From Chitinophagales bacterium (GTDB taxonomy: Bacteria > Bacteroidota > Bacteroidia > Chitinophagales > CAIODY01), in contig CANGEV010000007.1 of assembly GCA_947452995.1 (NCBI GenBank), positions 65,143 through 111,681 on the forward strand: DNA of 46,539 bases. The letters are read 5' to 3'. Within the stretch, counting starts at the first letter, position 1. Each line of letters starts with the position of its first letter. Of this stretch, positions 9,130 to 17,726 are shown piece after piece. Below the pieces are notes generated by a model. It saw only the letters and a program-made list of their open reading frames with translations. It was not told the origin of the DNA and did no database searches. Made by a program: the position numbers and the translations under genes.

Positions 9130-10776
9130 ATGAAATACTTGTCTTTCTGTCTGGCACTTTTATTTTCAACGAGTTCTTTCGCTGATAACAATCCTGACGT
9201 AACAGGAAAAGCCAAATTAAAACATGTTACGGTTTATCAACAAGCCGCAAATTTGTTTTGGACTTCAGCTATTCCCGTTAAAGCAGGAACTACATTGGTC
9301 CATATAGAAGGACTTCCATCATCGATTAATATTGCAACCTTGCAGTCTGGTTCGAAAGATGTCGTAATTCAATCAACTAACTTTTCGAACAGTATATATA
9401 AGATACCAGCAAAATCCTCACGTTTAAAAGTTATTGATGATTCAATTAATATTATTAATGAACTGATAGGTAAAAATGCTGTAGAGCAGAGTATAGTTAA
9501 TAATTTATTGGCTATTCTAAATTCCAATTTAACTGTTGCTGGAGCTAATACTGGCTTAAGTGTCCTTGAATTACAGAAACTAATTGATTACAATTCTACC
9601 AAGCAACGATCTCTAAATTCAGAATTGGCAGTGTTGGGTAAGGAAGGAATAAAGTTGCAAGAGATTTTGGGTAGATTAGGAGCTGAGCAAACGGTTGAAA
9701 ATGCAAAGGCTGCTATCCCTAATGGCGAAGTTATTATGCAAATCACTGCTGCCACAGCAACAGTAGCGAATTTTCAAATCAATTTTGTGGTGAGCAATGC
9801 TGGTTGGACGCCTATTTATGATATTCGTGCAGAGAATTTAAATGATCCTGTTAAATTGAATTACAAGGCCCAAGTTTGGCAAAATACTGGAATGCCATGG
9901 AACGATATAAAATTAACTATAAGCACAGGTAATATAAATCAATCAGGAACGCAACCAGTTCTGTCTCCTTGGTGGATCAATTTCAATATGCCTGCCACTT
10001 ACAAACGTAAAGCAGAAACCCGAAATGATTATTATTCCAACGCTCCTGCAGCTAATGGTTCTTTAAACCTAAGCATGAGTTCTGAGCCTGGCGTGGCGCT
10101 TCAAGATTTCAAATCTGTTTCTTGGGGGAATTCATTAGGAGAAAGTGTAATAGTGTCTGATAACGCCTTGAATGTTGAATTTGACATTGCATTGAATTAT
10201 GATGTACCTTCTGATGGACAGGTGCACCTAGTGAATATGATTGATTATACCTTGAACGCAAATTTTGAACATTATACCGTTCCAAAATTGGAGGGTTCTG
10301 CTTTCTTATTGGCTCGAATTTCAGATTGGGAAAAGTTGAATTTAATCCCAGGAACAGCTAATATTTTCTTCGAAGGAAATTATGTTGGTCAAAGTACCAT
10401 AGATCCAAACATTACAGGGGATACGTTAAATTGCTCACTAGGTAGAGATAAAAAAGTTGTTGTGAAACGAAATAAGTTGAAAGATCAAACCTCTTCGAAA
10501 TTAATTGGAGGGGAGAAAACACAAACGTTTACTTATGAAATCGTGCTACGTAATTTACGTAAGGAGCCGATAATAATACATGTGTTCGATCAATATCCGC
10601 TTTCTCAGGATAAGGAAATCGTCGTAGAACCAAATGCTACAGGCTCTCCGCTAAAGAATGAGGAACGCGGTGAATGGCATTGGAAGCTGAATCTTGGAAA
10701 TGGAGATAGTAAACAATTGAAGGTTGGGTACACCGTTCGTTACCCAAAAGAAAAGCAAGTATATAACTTACATTAA
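9130..10776 (+). CDS. Exported DUF4139 (MuiA-like) protein
   Basis: A 548-residue protein with a signal peptide (about 1-18, ending SSFADN). An N-terminal DUF4140-like segment starts at VTVYQQAANLFWTS, followed by a helical middle and a C-terminal DUF4139 beta-rich domain. The NAGWTPIYDIRAEN segment is characteristic. The family is named after the mucoidy inhibitor A of enterobacteria, but its biochemistry is not established. Bacteroidota versions often carry a carboxypeptidase-regulatory-like segment, which is not evident here. It is monocistronic and ends in a strong hairpin terminator. Confidence 0.85.
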   Translation: MKYLSFCLALLFSTSSFADNNPDVTGKAKLKHVTVYQQAANLFWTSAIPVKAGTTLVHIEGLPSSINIATLQSGSKDVVIQSTNFSNSIYKIPAKSSRLKVIDDSINIINELIGKNAVEQSIVNNLLAILNSNLTVAGANTGLSVLELQKLIDYNSTKQRSLNSELAVLGKEGIKLQEILGRLGAEQTVENAKAAIPNGEVIMQITAATATVANFQINFVVSNAGWTPIYDIRAENLNDPVKLNYKAQVWQNTGMPWNDIKLTISTGNINQSGTQPVLSPWWINFNMPATYKRKAETRNDYYSNAPAANGSLNLSMSSEPGVALQDFKSVSWGNSLGESVIVSDNALNVEFDIALNYDVPSDGQVHLVNMIDYTLNANFEHYTVPKLEGSAFLLARISDWEKLNLIPGTANIFFEGNYVGQSTIDPNITGDTLNCSLGRDKKVVVKRNKLKDQTSSKLIGGEKTQTFTYEIVLRNLRKEPIIIHVFDQYPLSQDKEIVVEPNATGSPLKNEERGEWHWKLNLGNGDSKQLKVGYTVRYPKEKQVYNLH

Positions 10777-10778
10777 AC

Positions 10779-10813
10779 AAAAAAGGGGATGTGAATAACA
10801 TTCCCCTTTTTTT
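10779..10813 (+). terminator. Rho-independent terminator after the DUF4139 gene
   Basis: AAAAAGGGGATGT pairs with ACATTCCCCTTTTT with one bulged base around a GAATA loop, and a T tract follows. It separates the DUF4139 gene from the promoter at 10815. Confidence 0.85.
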
Positions 10814-10814
10814 A

Positions 10815-10845
10815 TTGTAATTACTATAACGAGAAATTATATTTG
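10815..10845 (+). promoter_or_regulatory. Promoter of the 99-residue protein gene, predicted leaderless
   Basis: TTG at 10815-10817, 20 nt, then TATATTTG at 10838-10845 match the Bacteroidota consensus. Only four bases separate the -7 box from the ATG at 10850, so the predicted start of transcription coincides with or abuts the start codon. Confidence 0.5.
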
Positions 10846-10849
10846 GAAT

Positions 10850-11149
10850 ATGAATGAGTTTTTGATTATTTATGATTTACCCATTGAGTTTGATGAAAGC
10901 TTTGTGATGTTGATTCCTCAACATCGTCTTCGGATCAATCAATTATTGGATGAAGGCGTTATCAAAAGTTATTCTCTAAGTGCCGATAGATCTAAATTGT
11001 GGATGGTAATTGATGTTGAAGAAGAAAACGATATTAAAGAGCTATTGGATTCATTGCCCTTGCAACATAAAATGTTGAATTATGAAATCGTTCCGTTGAT
11101 GTTCAATCAGGTTTCTGCACCTGGTTTGCCAACTTTAAGCCTTAATTAA
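10850..11149 (+). CDS. Small ferredoxin-fold-like protein, muconolactone isomerase-like
   Basis: A 99-residue cytoplasmic protein with no signal peptide. The order of an initial strand (FLIIYDLP), a helix (HRLRINQLLDEGVI), a strand (SYSLSADRSKLWMVIDV) and a helix (EENDIKELLDSLP) suggests a dimeric alpha+beta barrel. This resembles the muconolactone isomerase or YciI-like superfamily. Catalytic activity cannot be inferred. It is 2 nt upstream of the permease gene and is probably translated from the same mRNA. Confidence 0.7.
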   Translation: MNEFLIIYDLPIEFDESFVMLIPQHRLRINQLLDEGVIKSYSLSADRSKLWMVIDVEEENDIKELLDSLPLQHKMLNYEIVPLMFNQVSAPGLPTLSLN

Positions 11150-11151
11150 CA

Positions 11152-12369
11152 TTGAGTTCCTTTAGCTCCTTTATTGCAAATAGACTTTATACTCAAAATA
11201 AAAAGGGCTTTTCACGCCTTATTGTAACTATTGCTACTATTGCTATTGCATTAAGTTTTAGCGTAATTCTATTGGCAAACATGATTATCAATGGATTTAA
11301 ATTTGAGGTACAATCGAAAATGTTCGGATTGTGGGGGCAAATGCAGGTATTGCCTTATTTGGAAAATCAATCCTACGAATCAGTTCCAATTGTGTTAAAT
11401 GACACGCTTCGTGAGAAACTCTTCTTGATGCCAGGTGTTGAAGATATTCGCGGAGCTGCTACCAAAGCGGGTATTTTAAAATGGCAGGACGAGTTAGAAG
11501 GTGTCGTTGTAAAAGGATTGAATGAAAACTGGAATCAGCAAAAGCTTCAAACCTATTTCAAAGCAGGACACTTTTTGAAACTTGCAGATACCAACTTACA
11601 TAACGAAGCCATTATTTCAGATTGGCTGGCTAGGCGACTCAATATTAAAATAGGGGATCGTTGTTACCTCTTCTTTATGGATAAAAGCCCACGTCTTCGC
11701 CGCATGCAAATTGTTGGCTTGTTTCATTCAGGAATTGACGAATACGATAAAAATATGGTATGGGTAGATATTCGCCATATTCGAAAATTAAATGCTTGGA
11801 AGGAGAATGAGTGTGGTAATTATGAAGTTTATGGCGACGTACAAACATTAACTAAAAGTCAGAATGATTGGAATGCGATGTTACCGCAAAATCAAATAGC
11901 TGTTCCTTTGCGTGATTTAAAACCTCAGATCTTTGATTGGCTCGAATTACAAAATACGAATGAGTGGGTTATTCTTTTAGTAATGGGTGGGGTAGCTATT
12001 ATAAATGTTATTTCTACCATTCTAATTCTCGTATTGGAACGAACCCAAATGCTAGGCATTTTTAGAGCGATGGGCGCTTCTGAATCTAAATTAATTGCTT
12101 TGTTTTTTAAGTATAACTTTAGAATTGCTTGGATTGGCCTTGTTTGGGGTAACTTACTAGCAATAATAATCTATTTATTACAAGCCAATTTCCACCTTAT
12201 TAAATTGGATGAAGCCTCTTATTTTGTTTCTTTCGTGCCGATGAGATGGCAGTTGAGCGATTATTTACTATTGAATTTGGTTTTACTAGCTGCCATATTA
12301 CTTAGTTCAATTGTTCCATTGATGATAATTCGAAGCTTAAAGACAGTAAAATTACTTCGTTGGAGATGA
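11152..12369 (+). CDS. FtsX/LolE-like ABC transporter permease, TTG start
   Basis: A 405-residue permease with a first membrane helix (about 22-47), a long periplasmic MacB-type domain (about 48-265) and three C-terminal helices (about 270-395). This is the arrangement of LolC/LolE lipoprotein-release permeases. The segment LERTQMLGIFRAMGAS is the typical cytoplasmic coupling loop. The start must be TTG at 11152. An in-frame stop lies just upstream (11143-11145) and the first internal ATG is residue 44, which would remove the first helix. No ATPase gene is adjacent, so the partner must be encoded elsewhere. It overlaps nothing but sits 2 nt after the small protein gene. Confidence 0.88.
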   Translation: MSSFSSFIANRLYTQNKKGFSRLIVTIATIAIALSFSVILLANMIINGFKFEVQSKMFGLWGQMQVLPYLENQSYESVPIVLNDTLREKLFLMPGVEDIRGAATKAGILKWQDELEGVVVKGLNENWNQQKLQTYFKAGHFLKLADTNLHNEAIISDWLARRLNIKIGDRCYLFFMDKSPRLRRMQIVGLFHSGIDEYDKNMVWVDIRHIRKLNAWKENECGNYEVYGDVQTLTKSQNDWNAMLPQNQIAVPLRDLKPQIFDWLELQNTNEWVILLVMGGVAIINVISTILILVLERTQMLGIFRAMGASESKLIALFFKYNFRIAWIGLVWGNLLAIIIYLLQANFHLIKLDEASYFVSFVPMRWQLSDYLLLNLVLLAAILLSSIVPLMIIRSLKTVKLLRWR

Positions 12370-12439
12370 TCCAAGTCCTCTGTAAAATAAAGCCGATCTC
12401 ATTCATCATTCTCTTGAGTCTTTTCTTTAATTTAGCGCA

Positions 12440-13063
12440 ATGATTTATTCTTCCAAATTGCTTGAAAACGCTGTGAATGCCTTTGGTGCATTGCCAGGCA
12501 TTGGAAAAAAAAGTGCGCTGCGTTTAGTTTTACATTTACTAAAAGAAGATCTAAATGAGTCTCGCCTTTTGGCTGACGCGATAACGAATCTCCGTGAGCA
12601 AATCAAATTTTGTCAAAAGTGTCATCATATAACAGATGAGACCTTGTGTTCGATATGTGCAAATCCTGCACGTAATAAAAAACAAATATGTGTGGTTGAA
12701 ACGATACGTGAAGTATTAGCTTTTGAAAACACACAGCAATATAACGGGGCCTATCATGTATTAGGGGGCGTTATTTCTCCTATTGATGGAATTGGTCCTG
12801 ATAGCCTTAATATACCAGATCTTTTAAAACGAATAGGGGAAGATCAAGTGGAAGAGATTATTATGGCATTAAATCCAACAACAGAAGGTGACACCACCAT
12901 TTTTTATTTGTCTAAATTACTTAAAGATTCACCAGTGAAAATAACAAGTATCGCCAGAGGCGTTTCATTTGGTGGGGAATTAGAGTATGTAGACGATTTA
13001 ACACTTGCTCGCTCACTAGCGACTCGTTTACCTTACGAAAGCTACCTTGTTCAAAATAAATAA
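12440..13063 (+). CDS. recR: Recombination protein RecR
   Basis: A 207-residue protein that works with RecF/RecO to load RecA at single-strand gaps. The N-terminal helix-hairpin-helix (ALPGIGKKSA, about 17-26) is followed by a four-cysteine zinc finger with C58, C61, C70 and C73. A Toprim domain follows with the VVETIREVLAFE and NPTTEGD segments. Length and order match the family. The stop is 2 nt before the DegT aminotransferase ATG, implying one transcript. Confidence 0.97.
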   Translation: MIYSSKLLENAVNAFGALPGIGKKSALRLVLHLLKEDLNESRLLADAITNLREQIKFCQKCHHITDETLCSICANPARNKKQICVVETIREVLAFENTQQYNGAYHVLGGVISPIDGIGPDSLNIPDLLKRIGEDQVEEIIMALNPTTEGDTTIFYLSKLLKDSPVKITSIARGVSFGGELEYVDDLTLARSLATRLPYESYLVQNK

Positions 13064-13065
13064 CT

Positions 13066-14265
13066 ATGATTCCTTTTTCTCCGCCTTATATTGATGAAAG
13101 AATAATTAAAGAAGTTACTGAAGCACTTACCAGCGGTTGGATAACTACTGGCCCGAAAACAAAAGCGCTCGAAAAGAAAATATCAGATTATGTAGGGGTG
13201 CAGGATGTTCTTTGCCTTAATTCAGCCACCGCTGGATTAGAGTTAATGCTTCGTTGGTTAGGTGTTGGACCCGAGGATGAAGTTATTGTACCGTGTTATA
13301 CATATTCAGCAACTGCAAACGTGGTTATGCATTGCAATGCCAAATTGGTTTTGGTAGATGTTAATGAGTCTGATTTTAATATTAGTCTGGAAAAAATAAA
13401 AGACGCAATCACTTCAAGAACAAAAGTAATAATGCCTGTAGACTTTGCAGGCTTTCCATGTGATTATGATGCAATTAATGGCTTGGTGAATTCTGCTACA
13501 ATAAAGAGTTTGTATACGCCAAGTAACGAACAGCAACAGTTGCTTGGTCGTATTATGGTTCTAAGTGATGCAGCACATTCTCTCGGGGCAAAATACAAAG
13601 GTAAGCGTACTGGCGGATTATGTGATGCAACTGTTTTCTCATTCCATGCTGTAAAGAATCTTACGACAGCTGAAGGGGGGGGGCTTTGCCTTAATCTACC
13701 TGCACCATTTGAAAATACTCAAATTTATCGACAGCTTTATATCAAATCTTTGCATGGTCAAACAAAAGACGCCTTAGCCAAAACGCAAAAGGGTGCTTGG
13801 GAATATGATATCGTTGAACCTGGCTACAAATGCAATATGCCGGATATCGCTGCAGCGATTGGTTTGGCTCAATTTGAAATTTATGAGTCAATCATGTTGC
13901 CTGAACGTAGACGTGTTTTTGATGCATACCAAGCAGCATTTGAAAAGGATGAACGCCTAATATGCCCCACGTTTATAGCTAATGACACTATCTCCTCCTT
14001 ACATTTATATCCTTTGAGAATTAAGAATGTTTCGTTGGAACAAAGAAATGCGATCATTCAACGCATATTTGATAAAGATGTAGCAGTCAATGTTCATTTT
14101 AAACCAATTCCATTATTAAGTTATTATGCTGGTTTGGGATTCGATCTAAATCAATATCCTGTTTCTAAGAAATTGTGGGAATCTGAAATTAGCCTCCCCG
14201 TTTACGCGCAATTAACCGAGAGTCAAGTAAATGAAGTGATAAACGCGGTTTTAAGCGCCATTTAA
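13066..14265 (+). CDS. DegT/DnrJ/EryC1/StrS-family aminotransferase
   Basis: A 399-residue PLP-dependent enzyme of the family that aminates keto sugars on nucleotide carriers, used in LPS and glycan building. The PLP lysine is K197 in SFHAVKNLTTAEGG. The DAAHSLGA segment carries the cofactor-binding aspartate, and the N-terminal SGWITTGP motif is typical. There is no sugar-pathway gene beside it; its only operon partner is recR, so substrate and pathway are unknown. It ends in a hairpin terminator shared with the convergent DUF3276 gene. Confidence 0.9.
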   Translation: MIPFSPPYIDERIIKEVTEALTSGWITTGPKTKALEKKISDYVGVQDVLCLNSATAGLELMLRWLGVGPEDEVIVPCYTYSATANVVMHCNAKLVLVDVNESDFNISLEKIKDAITSRTKVIMPVDFAGFPCDYDAINGLVNSATIKSLYTPSNEQQQLLGRIMVLSDAAHSLGAKYKGKRTGGLCDATVFSFHAVKNLTTAEGGGLCLNLPAPFENTQIYRQLYIKSLHGQTKDALAKTQKGAWEYDIVEPGYKCNMPDIAAAIGLAQFEIYESIMLPERRRVFDAYQAAFEKDERLICPTFIANDTISSLHLYPLRIKNVSLEQRNAIIQRIFDKDVAVNVHFKPIPLLSYYAGLGFDLNQYPVSKKLWESEISLPVYAQLTESQVNEVINAVLSAI

Positions 14266-14308
14266 GCATTTTGGCTTTACTGTCACTACACTCGTTGGTG
14301 TAAAATAT

Positions 14309-14343
14309 AAAAGCCTTCAATTCGAAAGAAAAGAAGGCTTTTT
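14309..14343. terminator. Bidirectional terminator between the DegT and DUF3276 genes
   Basis: AAAAGCCTTC pairs with GAAGGCTTTT around a 14-nt loop, with A and T runs flanking both sides. It can therefore serve the genes converging from left and right. Confidence 0.75.
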
Positions 14344-14361
14344 AAGTAGTGAAAATTTAGT

Positions 14362-14760
14362 TTACCATTTGTCTACATCACCATGGTCTGTAGAGCTTTC
14401 GAATGAGCCGTTTTCACCGCCCTCACTTGTTTTACGAGCTTCCCATTCCTTTTGAGCTTCCGCACGGCGACGACCAAATTCGTCATAGTCATACTGTGGC
14501 ATTAAATCTTGCTTTACATGATCAATGGTTTGAGTTAACATCGATAAGAATTCATTAAAGTCTTCTTTATACAAGAAAATTTTATGACGCTCGTAACCAT
14601 CTCCATCAGCACGTTTGGTGCTTTCTGTAAGGGTAATGTAATAGTCGTTGCCACGAGTTGCGCGTACATCAAAAAAATAAGTACGACGTTTACCTGCTCT
14701 GAATTTCGTTGAGTAAACACTGTCACTCATACGCTTTTCATTTCCGTTGTTGTGCTCCAC
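14362..14760 (-). CDS. DUF3276 / PUR-alpha-like nucleic-acid-binding protein
   Basis: A 132-residue protein with a single PUR-type repeat (TKFRAGKRRTYFFDVRAT through FLYKEDFNEFLSML, about 16-85). Related bacterial proteins bind single-stranded DNA or RNA, and BpuR of Borrelia is the studied example. The C terminus is acidic and disordered. An internal ATG at residue 11 is an alternative start. A consensus promoter lies upstream at 14801-14831, so it is probably monocistronic. The target nucleic acid is unknown. Confidence 0.85.
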   Translation of the reverse strand: MEHNNGNEKRMSDSVYSTKFRAGKRRTYFFDVRATRGNDYYITLTESTKRADGDGYERHKIFLYKEDFNEFLSMLTQTIDHVKQDLMPQYDYDEFGRRRAEAQKEWEARKTSEGGENGSFESSTDHGDVDKW

Positions 14761-14800
14761 AGTTGTTAGTTTAGATTTAGTATTGACTTTTAGTGCAATA

Positions 14801-14831
14801 CAAAAATAAACTATTCCAGAAATTATCCAAA
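14801..14831 (-). promoter_or_regulatory. Promoter of the DUF3276 gene
   Basis: On the minus strand TTTG (14828-14831) is followed by 19 nt and TATTTTTG (14801-14808), a full match to the Bacteroidota promoter consensus. The leader to the ATG at 14760 is about 35 nt. Confidence 0.6.
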
Positions 14832-14842
14832 AAAATTAAAAA

Positions 14843-15463
14843 TTATTTCTTTTCCTCCCTCCGAGATATTTCATCTCTTATTTGTGCCGCTTTCTCATAT
14901 TCTTCATCCTCCAAGTGGCGTGTCAAACGCTCCTGTAATTGAGATAAACTTAAATTGCTAAAAGAGTTAGCGCCTTCTTTTGTTTCTGAATCGGCTGTTG
15001 GGGAATCAGTCTTTTTAATTCGCTTGCCTTCTGGTCCTTCCTTTGCTTCAAGTGAATAACCAGTTTGATCAAGTATTCGATCAAACGTGTAAATTGGACA
15101 CTCGTATCTAATTGCTAATGCAATAGCATCAGAAGTACGTGAATCAATTTCAATTAATTTCTCGTTTTGCTCACACACTAATTTTGAATAGTAAACCTTG
15201 TCCTGCATATTGTCAATAATCACTTCTTTCAAGGTGATTTCGAATAAACTCATCATGTTCTTCATGAGGTCATGCGTAAGTGGACGACTTGGTGTGATTT
15301 TCTCCAAAGCAACGGCAATGGCTTGCGCTTCGAAAGCGCCAATCATTATAGGTATACGGCGTTCCCCATCGATTTCTCCTAGAATCAGAGCATAACTGTG
15401 GTTCTGCGCGACATTAGGTGATAACGCTATTATTTCTAAAGCAATCTTTGGGGAATCGCTCAT
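14843..15463 (-). CDS. Bifunctional nuclease (DUF151) with C-terminal UVR motif
   Basis: A 206-residue protein. The N-terminal BFN/DUF151 domain covers about residues 1-135 and includes the IPIMIGAFEAQAIAVAL and SRTSDAIALAIRYECPI segments. A low-complexity linker follows, and then a UvrB/UvrC-type UVR coiled-coil motif (about 170-205, LEDEEYEKAAQIRDEI). BFN domains are reported to have RNase and DNase activity in plants, while bacterial roles are unclear. The gene starts 2 nt after etfA ends and is the last gene of the etfB-etfA transcript. This UVR fusion is common in Bacteroidota and Chlorobi. Confidence 0.88.
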   Translation of the reverse strand: MSDSPKIALEIIALSPNVAQNHSYALILGEIDGERRIPIMIGAFEAQAIAVALEKITPSRPLTHDLMKNMMSLFEITLKEVIIDNMQDKVYYSKLVCEQNEKLIEIDSRTSDAIALAIRYECPIYTFDRILDQTGYSLEAKEGPEGKRIKKTDSPTADSETKEGANSFSNLSLSQLQERLTRHLEDEEYEKAAQIRDEISRREEKK

Positions 15464-15465
15464 AA

Positions 15466-16440
15466 TTATTGTCCTTTGAATTTTTTAATGGCAGCGTTAA
15501 GCTTAGGTACTACTTCAAATGCATCGCCTACAATACCGTAGTCAGCTGCACTAAAGAATGGCGCCTCCTTATCTGTATTGATAACCACTATTGTTTTACT
15601 TTGATTAACACCAGCCAAATGCTGTATTGCACCACTGATTCCAACTGCGATATAAAGATTCGGGCGTATTGTAATACCTGTTTGACCAACGTGCTCTTCA
15701 TGCGGGCGCCAATGCACGTCTGCTACTGCACGACTACATGCTGTTGCAGCTCCTAGCAATTCTGCAGTTTCTTCTAACATGCCCCAGTTCTCAGGCCCCT
15801 TAAGTCCTCGACCACCACTCACCACTAATTCTGCCTCCGTTAAAGGGATTTTACCACTACTGCGTAAAGTGTCCTTAACTTTCACACTGAATTGTTCTGC
15901 TGGGATATTCAAGCCACTGGCTTCGATTGTACCTGCTTTCGGACAAGTTTCTGTCTTATAGGCATTCGGCGTCAAAGCAATCACTTTATTAGCGCTATTT
16001 ATACGTACATAGGCAAATGCCTTACCTGAAAATACCCCTTTCTTTATCACAAAGCCGTTACTTGTTGATGGAATATCAATCGCGCCTGCAACCAAACCTG
16101 CATTCAAATGCTTGGCTACACGTCCGGCAATCGCCTTACCACAAATATTGTAACTAATAACAACTACTTCACATGCGTTCGCTTTCGCAACTTCCGCAAC
16201 CATATAAGCATAAGCCTTGGAGTCGAAATCATTGAGTCGATCATCCAACAATGTGATGATTTTATCTGCTCCAAATTGACCAAGTACTGATAATACATCA
16301 GAAGGTAAACGCCCATCTACAAGCGCGTTTACGCTCGCGTTAGTTGCATTAGCATGTGCACGGGCATAGGTTAAAGCTTCCAATGAAGCTTTTTTAATTT
16401 GATTATTTTGACTTTCTATTAAAACTAAAATTGATGACAT
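15466..16440 (-). CDS. etfA: Electron transfer flavoprotein alpha subunit
   Basis: A 324-residue FixB/EtfA protein. The N-terminal domain resembles the EtfB fold, and the C-terminal FAD-binding domain begins near GGRGLKGPENW. The motif EEHVGQTGITIRPNLYIAVGISGA binds the FAD. It accepts electrons from acyl-CoA dehydrogenases in fatty-acid or amino-acid oxidation and passes them to ETF-quinone oxidoreductase. It lies 18 nt downstream of etfB and 2 nt upstream of the bifunctional nuclease gene. Confidence 0.95.
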   Translation of the reverse strand: MSSILVLIESQNNQIKKASLEALTYARAHANATNASVNALVDGRLPSDVLSVLGQFGADKIITLLDDRLNDFDSKAYAYMVAEVAKANACEVVVISYNICGKAIAGRVAKHLNAGLVAGAIDIPSTSNGFVIKKGVFSGKAFAYVRINSANKVIALTPNAYKTETCPKAGTIEASGLNIPAEQFSVKVKDTLRSSGKIPLTEAELVVSGGRGLKGPENWGMLEETAELLGAATACSRAVADVHWRPHEEHVGQTGITIRPNLYIAVGISGAIQHLAGVNQSKTIVVINTDKEAPFFSAADYGIVGDAFEVVPKLNAAIKKFKGQ

Positions 16441-16458
16441 ATAAATCGTTTAATAGGG

Positions 16459-17199
16459 TTAGATAACTTTTGCTTCTTCATGTAAAAGACGAACTAGTTC
16501 GTCCATTTGGTCTGCCGTTAAATAGTGACAACCTTTTTTTGCAGCAGGTAATTCAAACTTAACTACTTCTGTTAATGCCTCACATGCTATTGGTGCAACA
16601 ACTTGCAATGGCTTCGTTCTTGCTGCCATAATCCCTTTCATATTAGGAATACGAGCTTCTGACATTCCCTTCTGACAAGAAATGAGAGCAGGCAAACTAA
16701 CTTCACATACTTCTTTACCACCTTCTATTTCACGATCAACCTCAGCAGTATTGCCGTTGATGTTTAATTTTGTTGCTAAGGAAATATAGGGCATGTCCAA
16801 GGCCGCTGATAACAGTGAACCTACCTGGCTGCCGTTATAGTCAATGGTTTCTTTACCACAAAGAATTAAGTCAAAACCTTTATCATTTGCGTAAGCTGCG
16901 ATTTGGTCAGCAACAACACTTGCGTCATTAGCAATCATGTCAATTCTTACGCCATCATCAGCTCCGATTGCAAATGCCTTTCTAATGATAGGTTCATAAT
17001 CTGCTCCTCCAAGACTAATGGTCGTTACAGTGCCGCCTAGACTTTCCTTTAATTCAAGTGCACGTACTAATGCATACCATTCATCATAAGGATTTACGAT
17101 CCAAGTTACCTTATCCTCTAAAAATTTACTGTCATTTTCAGTAAATGCAACTTTACTGGTTGTGTCCGGTGCCTTACTCAAGCATACTAAGATTTTCAT
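16459..17199 (-). CDS. etfB: Electron transfer flavoprotein beta subunit
   Basis: A 246-residue FixA/EtfB protein. The N terminus MKILVCLSKAPDTTSK, the NPYDEWYALVRALELKE segment and LILCGKETIDYNGSQVG are family signatures of the AMP- or FAD-binding half. The pair with EtfA forms the soluble heterodimer. It is the first gene of the etfB-etfA-BFN operon, with a -7 box at 17288-17295. Confidence 0.95.
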   Translation of the reverse strand: MKILVCLSKAPDTTSKVAFTENDSKFLEDKVTWIVNPYDEWYALVRALELKESLGGTVTTISLGGADYEPIIRKAFAIGADDGVRIDMIANDASVVADQIAAYANDKGFDLILCGKETIDYNGSQVGSLLSAALDMPYISLATKLNINGNTAEVDREIEGGKEVCEVSLPALISCQKGMSEARIPNMKGIMAARTKPLQVVAPIACEALTEVVKFELPAAKKGCHYLTADQMDELVRLLHEEAKVI

Positions 17200-17250
17200 A
17201 GCTATTCTTGTTGAAGTTTTTAATGTTATTTTCGCTTAACTCCTAATTTC

Positions 17251-17282
17251 TTTGAAGCTAAGCCATAAAACCTGTATTTTTG
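17251..17282 (+). promoter_or_regulatory. Promoter of the small TPR protein gene
   Basis: TTTG at 17251-17254, 20 nt, then TATTTTTG at 17275-17282 match the consensus. Transcription should begin near 17287, leaving about 27 nt before the ATG at 17314. This disfavours the TTG start at 17302. Confidence 0.6.
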
Positions 17283-17287
17283 AACTG

Positions 17288-17295
17288 CAAAAGTA
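17288..17295 (-). promoter_or_regulatory. -7 box for the etfB operon
   Basis: On the minus strand this reads TACTTTTG, a full TAnnTTTG match. No TTG is found at the expected -33 distance. It lies only 5 nt from the -7 box of the divergent TPR gene, so the two promoters may compete. Confidence 0.35.
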
Positions 17296-17313
17296 AGCAT
17301 TTTGCTCCATTTT

Positions 17314-17637
17314 ATGAATAATATCGCAAGAGTAGAAAAATTAAAATTGATGTTACAAGATCATCCTACAGATTCTTTTCTGTTGTTTGCGCTTGGATTA
17401 GAGATGGTTAAGGCAGGGGAGTCGAACGAAGCCGAATCCTTATTTAAAAACATCATAAATAAGGACCCTAACTATTGCGGAGTATATTATCATCTTGGAA
17501 AATTATTAGAAAAAAATGGTCGGGCGGATGAAGCATTACAAATTTATGACCTAGGGATGTTGATTTGTAAAAAATTAAATGAGCAACATAATTATAACGA
17601 GCTTAGAAGCGCCTTGGATAATCTTATGGACAATTGA
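17314..17637 (+). CDS. Small TPR protein
   Basis: A 107-residue cytoplasmic protein made mainly of two to three tetratricopeptide repeats. The clearest is SFLLFALGLEMVKAGESNEA and the next is CGVYYHLGKLLEKNGRADEA. Such proteins act as docking surfaces, and no enzyme motif is present. The ATG at 17314 was preferred to the in-frame TTG at 17302. It is monocistronic, divergent from etfB, and ends in a hairpin terminator facing pit. The partner is unknown. Confidence 0.75.
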   Translation: MNNIARVEKLKLMLQDHPTDSFLLFALGLEMVKAGESNEAESLFKNIINKDPNYCGVYYHLGKLLEKNGRADEALQIYDLGMLICKKLNEQHNYNELRSALDNLMDN

Positions 17638-17670
17638 TAAGTATTCCTTAATATCCTAGAGTTTAAATAT

Positions 17671-17713
17671 AAAAAAAGCCTTCTAATCAATTTCGATGAG
17701 AAGGCTTTTTTGT
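17671..17713. terminator. Bidirectional terminator between the TPR gene and pit
   Basis: AAAAAAAGCCTTCT pairs with AGAAGGCTTTTTT, with A and T runs on both sides. It can stop transcription from the TPR gene and from the convergent pit gene. Confidence 0.85.
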
Positions 17714-17726
17714 TGCTTCAAGTGAA

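Noticed and set aside
17302-17313. TTG start for the TPR protein
   Set aside because: An ATG at 17314 lies four codons downstream, and the promoter at 17251-17282 fits it better.
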